Below are positions 1-8,535 of a stretch of DNA of 64,000 nt, piece after piece. The notes below the pieces were generated by a model. That model searched no databases, was not told where the DNA came from, and saw nothing but the letters and a program-made list of their open reading frames with translations. Positions within the stretch are counted from its first letter, which is position 1, and every line of letters begins with the position of its first letter. The stretch comes from Chryseobacterium geocarposphaerae (GTDB lineage: Bacteria; Bacteroidota; Bacteroidia; Flavobacteriales; Weeksellaceae): the NCBI RefSeq assembly GCF_002797535.1, contig NZ_PGFD01000001.1, positions 744,001 through 808,000 on the forward strand, in the 5' to 3' direction. The position numbers and the translations under genes were made by a program.

Positions 1-2
1 AT

Positions 3-470
3 CTTTTTACAGATGATGAAGTAATGGGGTTGCACCTGTTTCGTACCAAGGCACAATGTATCAATTGTCATAATTCCGGATATTTTTCCAATAATCGTTT
101 CGAAAATATAGGAACGTCTTTGCTAAGCTCAGAACAAGAAGATTTAGGAAGATATTTGGTAACTAAAAAACCTGAAGATGTAGGTAAATTTCGGGTGCCA
201 AGTTTACGGGAAATAGTGAGAACCGGACCATGGATGCATAACGGAACTTTTACATCGTTAACAGATATTATTCAAATCTATAATAAAGGAAACCCGGAAC
301 TTTATAAACATCGGACTACTATATATAATGGAGCGGAATTGATTTCTCATAAATCTGATATGCTAAGGCTGCTTGATTTAACAGATGAGGAAATTATGCA
401 GTTAGAAGTATTTTTAAGAACGTTATCAACAAAAAACCAGAGAATTTCACCCCCGATTCTTCCTCAATAA
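3..470 (+). CDS. Di-haem cytochrome c peroxidase, C-terminal part (5' truncated by window edge)
   Basis: The reading frame is open from the window edge, so the start lies upstream. The visible part holds a CINCH haem-binding motif (CxxCH) and then the RVPSLREIVRTGPWMHNG stretch, whose methionine typically serves as distal haem ligand in the MauG/CcpA di-haem peroxidase family. These periplasmic enzymes reduce hydrogen peroxide with electrons from small cytochromes. The first haem site and signal peptide are outside the window. A hairpin terminator follows directly. Family assignment is firm; substrate is inferred. Confidence 0.8.
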   Translation, partial: LFTDDEVMGLHLFRTKAQCINCHNSGYFSNNRFENIGTSLLSSEQEDLGRYLVTKKPEDVGKFRVPSLREIVRTGPWMHNGTFTSLTDIIQIYNKGNPELYKHRTTIYNGAELISHKSDMLRLLDLTDEEIMQLEVFLRTLSTKNQRISPPILPQ

Positions 471-476
471 AAAAAT

Positions 477-508
477 AAAACCCACAATAATAAAATTGTG
501 GGTTTTTC
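477..508 (+). terminator. Rho-independent terminator after the cytochrome c peroxidase
   Basis: Arms aaaacccacaat and attgtgggtttt pair over 12 bases around a 6-nt loop, followed by T residues. It lies 7 nt after the stop codon. The A-rich left flank means it could also stop leftward transcripts from the MFS gene. Confidence 0.75.
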
Positions 509-718
509 GTAAATAAAATATATAATTAAGATTTGGGTGCTTACAATTTATAAATTCAAATTTTGTCTTTATGTTTTATAAACTTAACTGTACAACACGG
601 TGCAAATATTATGCCTGAAATCCCACAAATTTGTGATTTTTCATAAAATTAATTGGCGATTGGTTCTAACATGTTCATTTTCTGCTGGAAAAATGTGATG
701 CTTCAATAATTAATAAGG

Positions 719-1909
719 CTATTTAGAAAATACAGGAAGTTTCCCGACTAATAGAAATGCAATGAAAAGGATAGAGGCGAGTAGGCTTACAAAGAGGCTC
801 CATGAGGTTGCATGCAGCAAATATCCGGTACCGCTTCCCAGAATGCTTGAACCGGAATAATAAAATAACCAATACATAGAAGTGGCAGAAGATTTTCCAT
901 ATTTTGCACGAATAGCAACCAATTGACTTGCCATGGTATGTGCAGAGAAAAAAGAAAGAGTAAATAATGCTAAACCAAATATTACCAGATAAATATTTTT
1001 TGAATAGAAAAGCAATAAAGAAGCAAACATAATTAAAATAAAGTATTTCAGAATATTTCTTTTCTCATAATGTTTTGATAAATAACTGGTAAGCATGGTT
1101 CCGAAAACTCCGAAAATATACATCAGGAAAATTAAGGCTATGAAATAGTGGCTCAACGAAAATGGTGGAGCTTCTAGCCGGAAGCTTAAATAATTATACA
1201 TACTTACAAAAGTTCCCATAATGAGCGCGGCAATACAGAATAAAGATAAGAGAAACGGATCTGAAAGAAACTTTCTCATTTGCTTTATCTTTAAAGAATA
1301 ATCTGTTCTTTGAGGATGAAAAAAACGGGAATTTGGAAAAATTTTCCAGAAGGTTAAACCTAATATGAGACTTACTATTCCAATAATCATAACAGCCGTT
1401 TTCCAACCGTATTCTCCAGCAAGAATTGTGGTAAATATTCTTCCGCTCATTCCTCCAATTGTATTTCCGCTCAGATACATACTGATAGCAAGTGCTACCG
1501 AAGATATTTCCACCTCTTCGGTGAGATAGGCAAGAGCGACTGCCGAAACCCCTGAAACTAAAAAGCCTTTTAAAAAACCAATTACAATTAAAATTTCAAG
1601 ATTGGGGATCCAGGTAGAAATAAAAGTTAGAAGAGCAGAAGAAAGTAGAGAAAACACCATAAGTCGTTTTCTGGAATAAGCATCAGCTTTAAAAGCAAAG
1701 AAAAAAAGTCCTGTTGCCATTCCGATGGTGGAAGAAGATACTAAAAGAGAGCTGTTTCCCGCTCCCGCATTAAAATATTCACTTACTAAAGGAAGAAGAG
1801 GCTGAAAAAGATAAAGCTGGGCAAATACGGAAAGTCCGGATAAGAATATCCCTATTTTAATATATTTGAATCTGTAGGTGTTCTTGTTCGCCTTTTCTGA
1901 GTTGCTCAT
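719..1909 (-). CDS. MFS family transporter, 12-TM
   Basis: A 396-residue, strongly hydrophobic protein with two groups of about six membrane helices and a central basic loop near residues 195-215. The loop between helices 2 and 3 (FKADAYSRKRLM) resembles the MFS motif-A position. It looks like YnfM/AraJ-type drug or sugar-efflux proteins. It stands alone, with intergenic spacing on both sides. Substrate cannot be read from the sequence. Confidence 0.75.
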   Translation of the reverse strand: MSNSEKANKNTYRFKYIKIGIFLSGLSVFAQLYLFQPLLPLVSEYFNAGAGNSSLLVSSSTIGMATGLFFFAFKADAYSRKRLMVFSLLSSALLTFISTWIPNLEILIVIGFLKGFLVSGVSAVALAYLTEEVEISSVALAISMYLSGNTIGGMSGRIFTTILAGEYGWKTAVMIIGIVSLILGLTFWKIFPNSRFFHPQRTDYSLKIKQMRKFLSDPFLLSLFCIAALIMGTFVSMYNYLSFRLEAPPFSLSHYFIALIFLMYIFGVFGTMLTSYLSKHYEKRNILKYFILIMFASLLLFYSKNIYLVIFGLALFTLSFFSAHTMASQLVAIRAKYGKSSATSMYWLFYYSGSSILGSGTGYLLHATSWSLFVSLLASILFIAFLLVGKLPVFSK

Positions 1910-2129
1910 GATATCTTCTGGGTTCGGAATAATAGATTTGAAAAGAGCAAATTTCTTACTATTTTTTTAATGCTGAAAGTAGTAGAGTTTAATGAAATCT
2001 ATTCATAAAATTGATTGGATATTTAATTTTTAAAGCAAAAGATTATCTAAAAGAAAATGAGTTAATGTTTGTGGAAAAAAATATTTATATATTTTTGTGA
2101 ATTAAATGTAAATATATAACTATAAATCA

Positions 2130-2137
2130 TATATTTG
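2130..2137 (+). promoter_or_regulatory. Bacteroidota -7 element (TATATTTG) for the PLP transferase-TetR operon
   Basis: A perfect TAnnTTTG match 33 nt before the start codon at 2171. No well-placed TTG -33 element was found. Confidence 0.5.
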
Positions 2138-2170
2138 TATTAAATAACTCCACAAACTAATAACTAAAAA

Positions 2171-3427
2171 ATGAACATAGATTTTACAACGGCAACTTTC
2201 AAAGATTTTGAAAATATTCCAGGTCTGGATATGATGGATCGTGCGGATGCTTATTATGATTTCTTGGATTATATGAAATCTAATGGACATCGTTACAGAT
2301 TACAGAATAATACGGGATGTAGTTCGGTAATGAGTGTTACTACGGGAAATACTACTAAAGAGTTTATTAGTTTTGTTACCAGTGATTACTTAGGTTTTAC
2401 ACAGCATCCAAAAGTAAAGCAGGCAGCTATTGAAGGAATTGAAAAGTTTGGTGCAGGTACGGCAGCCACTCCTCTTATCGGGGGATATTATTCCTATCAC
2501 AAGGATTTGGAAGAAAAAATTGCCTCTTTTTTTGGAAGATCGCAGGATGAAGCTGTAATTTTTACTACCGGATATACTGCAAATAGTGCCACATTACAGA
2601 TTCTGCTTCAAAAAGAAGATATTGCCATTGTAGATATGGCTGTACATGCAAGTGTGTATGAAGGATGTATTTTAACAAATAGAAAAACATTTCCACACAA
2701 CAACTTGGAGGCTTTAGAGCAAATTTTAAAGACCTCGGAAAGTCAATACCGTACCAAATTGGTAGTTATTGACGGAGTGTATTCTCAGGATGGAGATACA
2801 GCGCCAATTGAAGAAATATATCAATTAGTAAAAAAATATAATGCCTATTTAATGGTGGACGATGTACATGGAGTAGGGATTTTAGGTAAGACAGGTAGAG
2901 GTACCATTGAAGATACAGGTTTACTGAATAAAATTGATATTATAACAGGAACCTTCAGTAAGACATTTGGAAATCTTGGAGGATATGTCATTGCTAATAA
3001 AAAGCTGACTAATTTTATCCGGTTTCAATCCCGTCAGCAAATATTTTCGGCTACGACTCCGCCTCCTACCGCTACGGGAATTATTAAAGCCATTGAATTA
3101 ATAGATGAAGAACCGCACTGGCGTTTAAAGCTGTGGGATAATATCAATTATTTCAAAAAAGGATTAGACGATATGGGATTAGATACAGGGACTACCTGTT
3201 CTGCTGTTATCCCTGTGAAAATTGGAGATCCGCATGTTACAGGAGATGCGGGGAAACTTCTTTTAGATCACGGGATTTATACCAATCCGATAATATATCC
3301 CGCAGTAGCGAGAAAAGATGCTCGTATAAGAATGAGTATCACTGCAACACACGAAAGAGAGCATCTTGACAAAACGTTGAGTGCATTTGAGGATATAAAA
3401 AATAAATTGCATATTGCAAAAAAATAA
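2171..3427 (+). CDS. Alpha-oxoamine synthase family PLP enzyme (serine palmitoyltransferase- or cysteate acyltransferase-like)
   Basis: A 418-residue fold-type I PLP enzyme. Visible landmarks are the stacking histidine H159 (MAVHAS), D230 with H233 in the DDVHGVGILG strand that contacts the PLP ring, and the Schiff-base lysine K264 in GTFSKTFGNLGGY. This family condenses an amino acid with an acyl thioester (AONS, KBL, ALAS, SPT). The extra N-terminal 60 residues and the lineage favour a lipid-forming member: serine palmitoyltransferase for sphingolipids, or cysteate fatty acyltransferase for capnine-type sulfonolipids. A TetR gene follows 5 nt downstream, so the two are probably cotranscribed. 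The choice of amino acid substrate is not resolved. Confidence 0.75.
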   Translation: MNIDFTTATFKDFENIPGLDMMDRADAYYDFLDYMKSNGHRYRLQNNTGCSSVMSVTTGNTTKEFISFVTSDYLGFTQHPKVKQAAIEGIEKFGAGTAATPLIGGYYSYHKDLEEKIASFFGRSQDEAVIFTTGYTANSATLQILLQKEDIAIVDMAVHASVYEGCILTNRKTFPHNNLEALEQILKTSESQYRTKLVVIDGVYSQDGDTAPIEEIYQLVKKYNAYLMVDDVHGVGILGKTGRGTIEDTGLLNKIDIITGTFSKTFGNLGGYVIANKKLTNFIRFQSRQQIFSATTPPPTATGIIKAIELIDEEPHWRLKLWDNINYFKKGLDDMGLDTGTTCSAVIPVKIGDPHVTGDAGKLLLDHGIYTNPIIYPAVARKDARIRMSITATHEREHLDKTLSAFEDIKNKLHIAKK

Positions 3428-3432
3428 TAAAC

Positions 3433-4071
3433 ATGCCTAGAAAAGTTGTACAAGGTCCTATCAGAGATAAAGAAAAGACCAAACAAAAACTATTAGCCGC
3501 AGTTGGAAAAATTTTAAGAGTAAAAGGCTATTCAGGACTGAAAGTGAGTAAAATTGCTGCAGTAGCTGGATTTGATAAAAAACTGATCTATGAATATTTC
3601 GGAAGCACCGATAAACTGATCGATGAATACATCAAATCTCAGGACTATTGGAGTAGAGTGAATCAGGAAAATGTTGAAGTTGATATTTCAGACGGAGGTA
3701 AGGAACTGTCTAAAATTGCTATTCTGAGTCAATACGATAATCTGAAGAAAAATAAAGAGCTTCAGAAAATCATCCTTTGGGGGCTTTCTGAAAGTAAACC
3801 TATCCTTAAGAAAATTGCGGATGAAAGAGAAGAAATGGGGGAGATGCTTTTTACGAATATCGTAGATCCTTATTTTGGGCCGGAAGATTCAGTAAGGTAT
3901 AGAGCAATTGCTGCTTTACTTGTTTCCGGAGCTTATTATCTAAATCTTTATACAGGGCATAATGCCAGCAAATTCTGTGGTATAGATTTGAAAACAGACG
4001 AAGGAAGACAGGAAATTGAAAAAGCTATCGTTGATATTATTGATTATGCTTACCAGAAAAAAGAGAAATAA
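3433..4071 (+). CDS. TetR/AcrR family transcriptional regulator
   Basis: 212 residues with an N-terminal TetR helix-turn-helix at about residues 14-60 (KVSKIAAVAGFDKKLIYEYF), followed by an all-helical ligand domain without recognisable ligand residues. It starts 5 nt after the PLP transferase stop codon, which suggests it controls that lipid gene, possibly in response to an acyl-CoA or lipid. That role is inferred from position only. Confidence 0.8.
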   Translation: MPRKVVQGPIRDKEKTKQKLLAAVGKILRVKGYSGLKVSKIAAVAGFDKKLIYEYFGSTDKLIDEYIKSQDYWSRVNQENVEVDISDGGKELSKIAILSQYDNLKKNKELQKIILWGLSESKPILKKIADEREEMGEMLFTNIVDPYFGPEDSVRYRAIAALLVSGAYYLNLYTGHNASKFCGIDLKTDEGRQEIEKAIVDIIDYAYQKKEK

Positions 4072-4141
4072 AATTATTATTTTCTAAGAATTTTGTGGAT
4101 AATTTGAAACCTTTACCCTTTCAGATTAAAACTTTATTTCT

Positions 4142-4149
4142 TATTTTTG
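4142..4149 (+). promoter_or_regulatory. -7 element (TATTTTTG) immediately before dnaX
   Basis: A perfect TAnnTTTG match ending 4 nt before the dnaX ATG at 4154. If used, transcription would begin at about the start codon, giving a leaderless or near-leaderless mRNA. Confidence 0.4.
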
Positions 4150-4153
4150 GCCA

Positions 4154-5239
4154 ATGGAAAATTTTATTGTATCTGCAAGAAAGTACCGCCCGCAAGAGTT
4201 TGATACCGTTGTTGGGCAATCTCACATTACAGATACTTTAGAGCATGCGATTGAAGAAAATCAATTAGCTCAGGCTCTGCTTTTTTGCGGGCCCAGAGGA
4301 GTTGGTAAAACAACGTGTGCCAGAATTCTGGCTAGGAAGATCAATGAAAAAGATGGTTCTGTTTCAGAAGATGGCTTTGCGTATAATATCTATGAATTAG
4401 ATGCAGCGTCTAATAACTCTGTGGATGATATCAGGGAATTGATAGATCAGGTCCGCTTTGCTCCTCAGGTTGGTAAATATAAAGTATATATTATCGACGA
4501 GGTTCATATGCTGTCTTCTGCTGCTTTTAATGCTTTTCTTAAAACATTGGAAGAGCCGCCTGCTCATGCAATCTTTATTTTGGCAACTACAGAGAAACAC
4601 AAAATCATTCCTACGATTTTATCCCGTTGCCAGATTTATGATTTTAAAAGAATTACCATTGAAGGTATTCAGGGACACCTTAGGAATATTGCTCAGAAAG
4701 AGAATGTACAGTATGAAGATGATGCTTTATACTTAATTGCTCAAAAAGCCGACGGAGCGTTAAGAGATGCACTTTCTATTTTTGACAGGCTTTCCACATT
4801 TTCCCAGAAAAATATTACACTGGCGAAAGCTGCTGAAGTATTGAATATCCTGGATTATGATCAATATCTTAATATTGTTGATTTAGCCAAAGAAAATAAA
4901 ATTCCTGAAGTATTATTCTCTTTCAACGAAATTGTAAAAAAAGGATTTGATCCACATATTTTTATTGCAGGTTTAGGAAATCATTTCAGAGATCTAATGA
5001 TGGCTCAAAATGCCTCTACAATAGAATTAATAGAAGTGGGAGAGCAAACCAAGGCAAAGTTTGTGGAACAGGCCCAAAAATGGAATGCTCAACAATTAAT
5101 AGACGCCATTGAAATTTGTAACCATGCGGATATTAATTACAAAAATTCTAAAAATCCTAGGCTTACTGTAGAGATCGCTTTGATGCAGCTAGCTTCTTTA
5201 ACGGCTAATGGAGACGTTGCAAAAAAAAAAAGTTCATAA
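4154..5239 (+). CDS. dnaX: DNA polymerase III subunit gamma/tau, zero-frame (gamma-like) product
   Basis: The 361-residue zero-frame product is the clamp-loader ATPase: Walker A GPRGVGKT at residues 46-53, Walker B IIDEVHML at 113-120, and the SRC sensor at 157-159, then the lid and collar domains. The four zinc-ligand cysteines usual in E. coli-type DnaX are absent. The frame ends at a stop directly after an 11-A run (5221-5231). The -1 frame continues open to 5850 and encodes the tau-type C-terminus. This matches the gamma/tau frameshift architecture known in E. coli and Thermus. A missing A in the assembly would look identical. Confidence 0.88.
   Translation: MENFIVSARKYRPQEFDTVVGQSHITDTLEHAIEENQLAQALLFCGPRGVGKTTCARILARKINEKDGSVSEDGFAYNIYELDAASNNSVDDIRELIDQVRFAPQVGKYKVYIIDEVHMLSSAAFNAFLKTLEEPPAHAIFILATTEKHKIIPTILSRCQIYDFKRITIEGIQGHLRNIAQKENVQYEDDALYLIAQKADGALRDALSIFDRLSTFSQKNITLAKAAEVLNILDYDQYLNIVDLAKENKIPEVLFSFNEIVKKGFDPHIFIAGLGNHFRDLMMAQNASTIELIEVGEQTKAKFVEQAQKWNAQQLIDAIEICNHADINYKNSKNPRLTVEIALMQLASLTANGDVAKKKSS
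5221..5232 (+). promoter_or_regulatory. Slippery A11-G run, candidate programmed -1 frameshift or transcript slippage site
   Basis: Zero frame reads GCA AAA AAA AAA AGT TCA TAA. A -1 shift gives AAA AAG TTC ATA ATA and enters a frame open for about 200 codons. A GGAG sits 7 nt upstream (5210-5213), like the internal Shine-Dalgarno stimulator in E. coli dnaX, though Shine-Dalgarno use is weak in this phylum. Only a weak 6-bp hairpin (5252-5257 with 5266-5271) lies downstream. Confidence 0.6.
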
Positions 5240-5850
5240 TATTAGCTCCGTTTCTTGAAGAAAAGCAAGAAGTTAAAATTCCCGTACCGGCACAACCTCA
5301 GGAAATAAAAGAAACAAAGATAGAAGCTGTAGTTTCTGTTCAGGAGGAAAATGTCATTATTAAAACCTCTAAACCTTTATCAAAGCGCCCGTCTACATCA
5401 GGATTCAGCATTAATTCTTTTCTGAATAAAGAAGAAAAAACAGAAGTAGACGAGAATGTAGCGGTAAAAACCGAAAATCTTCCACAAAACCATTTTACAG
5501 ATACCGATCTTCAGATGGAATGGAACCTTATGCTAAAACAATTGCAGAAGAAAGATTCATTCATTTTTAATGCGGTGAAAACATTCAAAATGTTTAAGTC
5601 AGCTGAACATCAGATTACAGTTTCTTATCCTTCAGATTCTGCAAAGGTTGAGTTTGATAAAGTGAGTGGTGAGTTTTTCAACCATTTTAGAAGGAAAGTC
5701 CATAACTATTCCATCGAGATTGAATATAAGAGAGACTTCGAAAATCTCAAGGTGGAAGTAATGACCAAAAGAAAAATCTTCGAAAAATTTGTAGAAAAAA
5801 ATCCTCTTTTGAAAGATCTTGATGATTTAATGAGGTTTGATTTGACATAA
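5240..5850 (+). CDS. dnaX: DnaX tau-specific C-terminal region (-1 frame extension)
   Basis: This frame has no start codon near its beginning and is joined to dnaX only by a -1 shift on the A run. The first ~90 codons form a low-complexity linker rich in E, K, P, V and T. The rest, from about 5515, is a compact domain (EWNLMLKQLQKKDSFIFNAV and onward) of the kind at the C-terminus of Bacteroidota DnaX, expected to bind the polymerase alpha subunit. The joined tau product would be about 565 residues. It could instead be the second half of a gene split by a sequencing error. Confidence 0.75.
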
Positions 5851-5939
5851 TTTTATATATTTGTCAAATATTTGAGCGGAAAATCGTTTTCCGGCAAATG
5901 GAAATTATTAAAGAATAGCTGAAAATAGACGTTTTAACA

Positions 5940-6120
5940 ATGAAAAAATTGTTTACACCTTGCCAGTCTACTTTTGCACCCGCTGATTATTTTAGCGGTT
6001 ATTTTAGCTTTTCGTTTACCTATTTTAGAAATTTCAGAAATTATTACCGATTTTATTGGTATTGCTAATCTGAATTTCTTTCTCAAAAAATACAGGAAAA
6101 CTGAAATTTCTTTCATTTAA
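5940..6120 (+). pseudogene. Possible small membrane protein gene broken by one frame slip
   Basis: ATG at 5940 opens MKKLFTPCQST; the +1 frame then reads LHPLIILAVILAFRLPILE, a plausible membrane helix, and runs to the TAA at 6118. Removing one T from the run at 5972-5975 would give a continuous ~59-residue protein. A TATATTTG promoter element at 5856-5863 and a hairpin at 5877-5893 precede it. No family recognised; this could be chance in AT-rich DNA. Confidence 0.25.
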
Positions 6121-6234
6121 ATCCTGATTCCTTTAAAACTTTAACGGCATTTTTTGAAAAGAATTATAAAGTAATTTTATAATGCATTTGCTATGGATAT
6201 TAACTCATAAACAAGAATAAAATAGAATAAAGAT

Positions 6235-7314
6235 ATGAACTTAAAAGATTTACAAAACGAGTGGATTAAAGACTTTGCTCAGCCGATGATGATTGCAGGA
6301 CCGTGTAGTGCTGAAAGTGAAGCTCAGATGTTGGAGACAGCCAGAAGAATTAAGGAAACCAATGCGCAGGTTCCGGTTTTCCGTGCGGGAATATGGAAAC
6401 CAAGAACGAAACCGAATGGATTTGAAGGAGTAGGAGTGATTGGTTTGAACTGGTTGAAAAAAGTGAAAGAAGAATATGGATTCAAAACAGCGACTGAAGT
6501 TGCCAATGCACATCACGTTTTTGCAGCGTTGGAAGCAGATGTAGATATTTTATGGATTGGTGCCCGTTCTACGGTAAATCCTTTTACAGTTCAGGAAATT
6601 GCTCAGGCTTTGAGAGGAACAAATAAAATTGTGCTAGTGAAAAACCCGGTAAATCCTGATCTTGCTTTATGGATCGGAGCTTTAGAAAGGCTTTTAGGAC
6701 AAGGGATTACTAATTTGGGAGTAATCCACAGAGGATTTTCTACCTACCAGAAAACAAAATACAGAAACAATCCGAATTGGCAGATTGCACTAGATTTCAA
6801 AAGCCAGTTTCCCAATATTCCTATGCTGATTGATCCTTCTCATATTTGTGGCAACCGTACAGGTTTGGCAGATATTACTCAGGAAGCATTAAATGTTGGT
6901 TACCAAGGTGCAATTATTGAAACACACAGTAATCCTGACGAAGCCTGGAGTGATGCTTCCCAACAGATTACACCGGAAGTTTTGGCTGAACTGATTGGTA
7001 ACTTAAAAGTCAGAAATACAAACTTAGCAGGATTTGAAGGCGAAATGGGGCGACACAGAACGCTGATATCTGATCTTGACTTTCAATTGATAGAACTGCT
7101 TTCTCAGAGAATGAAAATTTCGGAGAAAATCGGTAAGCTTAAAAAAGAAAATGATATTGCAATTTTCCAGCCGGAACGTTGGAAAGTGATTACAGAATAC
7201 GCAGTTCAAAAAGCTTTGGAAACGGGAATGTCTCAGGAATTTATTGAGAAAGTCTTCAAAGCAATTCATGAAGAATCTATTGAAGTTCAGAATAATATTA
7301 TGATCAACAGATAA
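6235..7314 (+). CDS. Bifunctional DAHP synthase / chorismate mutase
   Basis: A 359-residue fusion. Residues ~1-255 form a KDO8P-synthase-like (type I beta) DAHP synthase, with the GPCSAES, FRAGIWKPRT and LIDPSHICGNR signatures of the PEP and metal sites. Residues ~265-359 form an AroQ-type chorismate mutase helix bundle (GRHRTLISDLDFQLIELLSQR). The enzyme joins the first shikimate-pathway step to the phenylalanine/tyrosine branch, and this domain order is common in Bacteroidota. The fusion usually lets prephenate or chorismate feed back on DAHP synthase. Confidence 0.92.
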   Translation: MNLKDLQNEWIKDFAQPMMIAGPCSAESEAQMLETARRIKETNAQVPVFRAGIWKPRTKPNGFEGVGVIGLNWLKKVKEEYGFKTATEVANAHHVFAALEADVDILWIGARSTVNPFTVQEIAQALRGTNKIVLVKNPVNPDLALWIGALERLLGQGITNLGVIHRGFSTYQKTKYRNNPNWQIALDFKSQFPNIPMLIDPSHICGNRTGLADITQEALNVGYQGAIIETHSNPDEAWSDASQQITPEVLAELIGNLKVRNTNLAGFEGEMGRHRTLISDLDFQLIELLSQRMKISEKIGKLKKENDIAIFQPERWKVITEYAVQKALETGMSQEFIEKVFKAIHEESIEVQNNIMINR

Positions 7315-7417
7315 TAGTTTTTAGATTTTTATAAGTAAGGCTTAGTTTTTAACAAATAGTTTGATGACAATTCTGTTTGCTAAATTCTAAGCCTTATTTT
7401 TCTATTGCCTAAATCCT

Positions 7418-7425
7418 TATATTTG
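7418..7425 (+). promoter_or_regulatory. -7 element (TATATTTG) for rsgA
   Basis: A perfect TAnnTTTG match 14 nt before the ATG at 7440. It implies a very short 5' leader and argues against the TTG at 7434 as start. Confidence 0.5.
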
Positions 7426-7439
7426 CAGCAATATTGTCT

Positions 7440-8366
7440 ATGAAAGGAAAAGTCATTAAATCTACAGGAAGTTGGTATCAGGTTTTAGAATTGGAAACCG
7501 GAAAAATTTTTGAAGCCAGAATTCGTGGAAAATTTAAATTGATTAAAACCAGATTAACGAATCCGCTTGCTGTAGGAGATTTTGTAGAATTTCAGCTGGA
7601 GCAGGATGATATCGCCTGGATTACAAAAATAGAACCCCGCAGAAATTACCTGATCAGAAAGTCGGTGAACCTTTCAAAAGAAGCTCATATTATTGCTTCC
7701 AATATTGATTTGGCATGCTTTATCTTTACCTTGAAACATCCTGAAACATCTCTGGGATTTCTTGACAGATTTTTGGCATGCTGCGAAGCTTACAATATTA
7801 CCCCACTGATTTTATTCAATAAAATCGATGTACTCAACGAAGAAGAAATTGAAATTGTAAAAGATATAGAATTCCTTTACAATGAAATCGGATATGATTC
7901 TCTCGAGATTTCTTCCTATTCAAAACTCAATTTAAATCAGCTTCAGGATCTGCTTAAAGATAAAACTTCTGTCTTTTTCGGACATTCCGGATGTGGGAAA
8001 TCTACTTTGGTCAATGCTTTACAGCCGGGGCTAAATTTAAAAACCTCTGAAATTTCAGATACCCACTTAAAGGGAAAGCATACGACAACTTTTGCGCAGA
8101 TGCATTTTTGGGACTTCGGCGGTAATGTGATCGACACACCCGGAGTACGTGAATTTGCTATGATTGATATTGAAAAGGAAGAAGTACAACATTACTTTCC
8201 TGAGATTTTCAAAAAAAGAGAAGAATGTAAATACCATAACTGTCTTCATATTAACGAGCCGAAATGTGCCGTTTTGGATAGTTTAGAGACGGGAGAGATC
8301 CAACATTCCAGATATTCTACGTATTTAAAGCTTATGGAAGAGGCAGAAGAGTCTTCTTTAAAATAA
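7440..8366 (+). CDS. rsgA: Small ribosomal subunit biogenesis GTPase RsgA
   Basis: From the ATG at 7440 the protein has 308 residues; an in-frame TTG at 7434 would add two. It shows the circularly permuted GTPase order of this family: an N-terminal OB-fold, G4 NKID at 127-130, G1 GHSGCGKS at 181-188 and G3 DTPG at 232-235. A C-terminal zinc knuckle of three cysteines and a histidine (CKYHNC, later C) follows. RsgA checks late 30S maturation at the decoding site. It stands alone, with a structured intergenic region after it. Confidence 0.93.
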   Translation: MKGKVIKSTGSWYQVLELETGKIFEARIRGKFKLIKTRLTNPLAVGDFVEFQLEQDDIAWITKIEPRRNYLIRKSVNLSKEAHIIASNIDLACFIFTLKHPETSLGFLDRFLACCEAYNITPLILFNKIDVLNEEEIEIVKDIEFLYNEIGYDSLEISSYSKLNLNQLQDLLKDKTSVFFGHSGCGKSTLVNALQPGLNLKTSEISDTHLKGKHTTTFAQMHFWDFGGNVIDTPGVREFAMIDIEKEEVQHYFPEIFKKREECKYHNCLHINEPKCAVLDSLETGEIQHSRYSTYLKLMEEAEESSLK

Positions 8367-8399
8367 ATTTTTCGTTAATTTTTTTCGTTTCCTATAGTG

Positions 8400-8521
8400 T
8401 TATTGCTTTATAATGAAGCAATAATTGAATTATTGTATTTTAATAAATTAAATTTATTGCTGATTTCGCAATAAAAATATCTTTTATTTAATAATATAAA
8501 AAAACCCAGCCGAAGCTGGGT
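8400..8521. other. Structured intergenic region: two repeated-stem hairpins and a UUCG-loop hairpin
   Basis: Two hairpins share the same arms: TTATTGC (8400-8406) with GCAATAA (8418-8424), and TTATTGC (8454-8460) with GCAATAA (8468-8474). Either left arm can pair with either downstream right arm, so alternative folds are possible. A third hairpin (8504-8521, acccagc-cgaa-gctgggt) has a run of A on its left. Read on the minus strand it is a GC-rich stem closed by a C(UUCG)G loop followed by U7, an excellent intrinsic terminator, yet no minus-strand gene lies to its right. Confidence 0.5.
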
Positions 8522-8522
8522 A
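8498..8522 (-). terminator. Minus-strand intrinsic terminator with UUCG tetraloop
   Basis: On the minus strand the 7-bp stem ACCCAGC/GCTGGGT encloses TTCG and is followed by seven T. The plus strand lacks a T run after it. Its orientation implies a minus-strand transcript starting in 8530-8700, a region with no minus-strand gene. Confidence 0.6.
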
Positions 8523-8535
8523 AAAACTAATAACC

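Noticed and set aside
5252..5271. Hairpin (ttcttg/caagaa) downstream of the dnaX slippery run as frameshift stimulator
   Set aside because: Only six pairs, two of them G-C, and 19 nt from the run, farther than stimulatory stems usually lie. Kept as a remark only.
4154..5850. dnaX as two independent genes
   Set aside because: The second frame has no start codon for its first ~90 codons, and its linker joins the first frame smoothly through a -1 shift.
5934..6116. Minus-strand frame opposite the possible small membrane protein
   Set aside because: It lies antisense to a frame with better protein character, and it has no promoter or family match.
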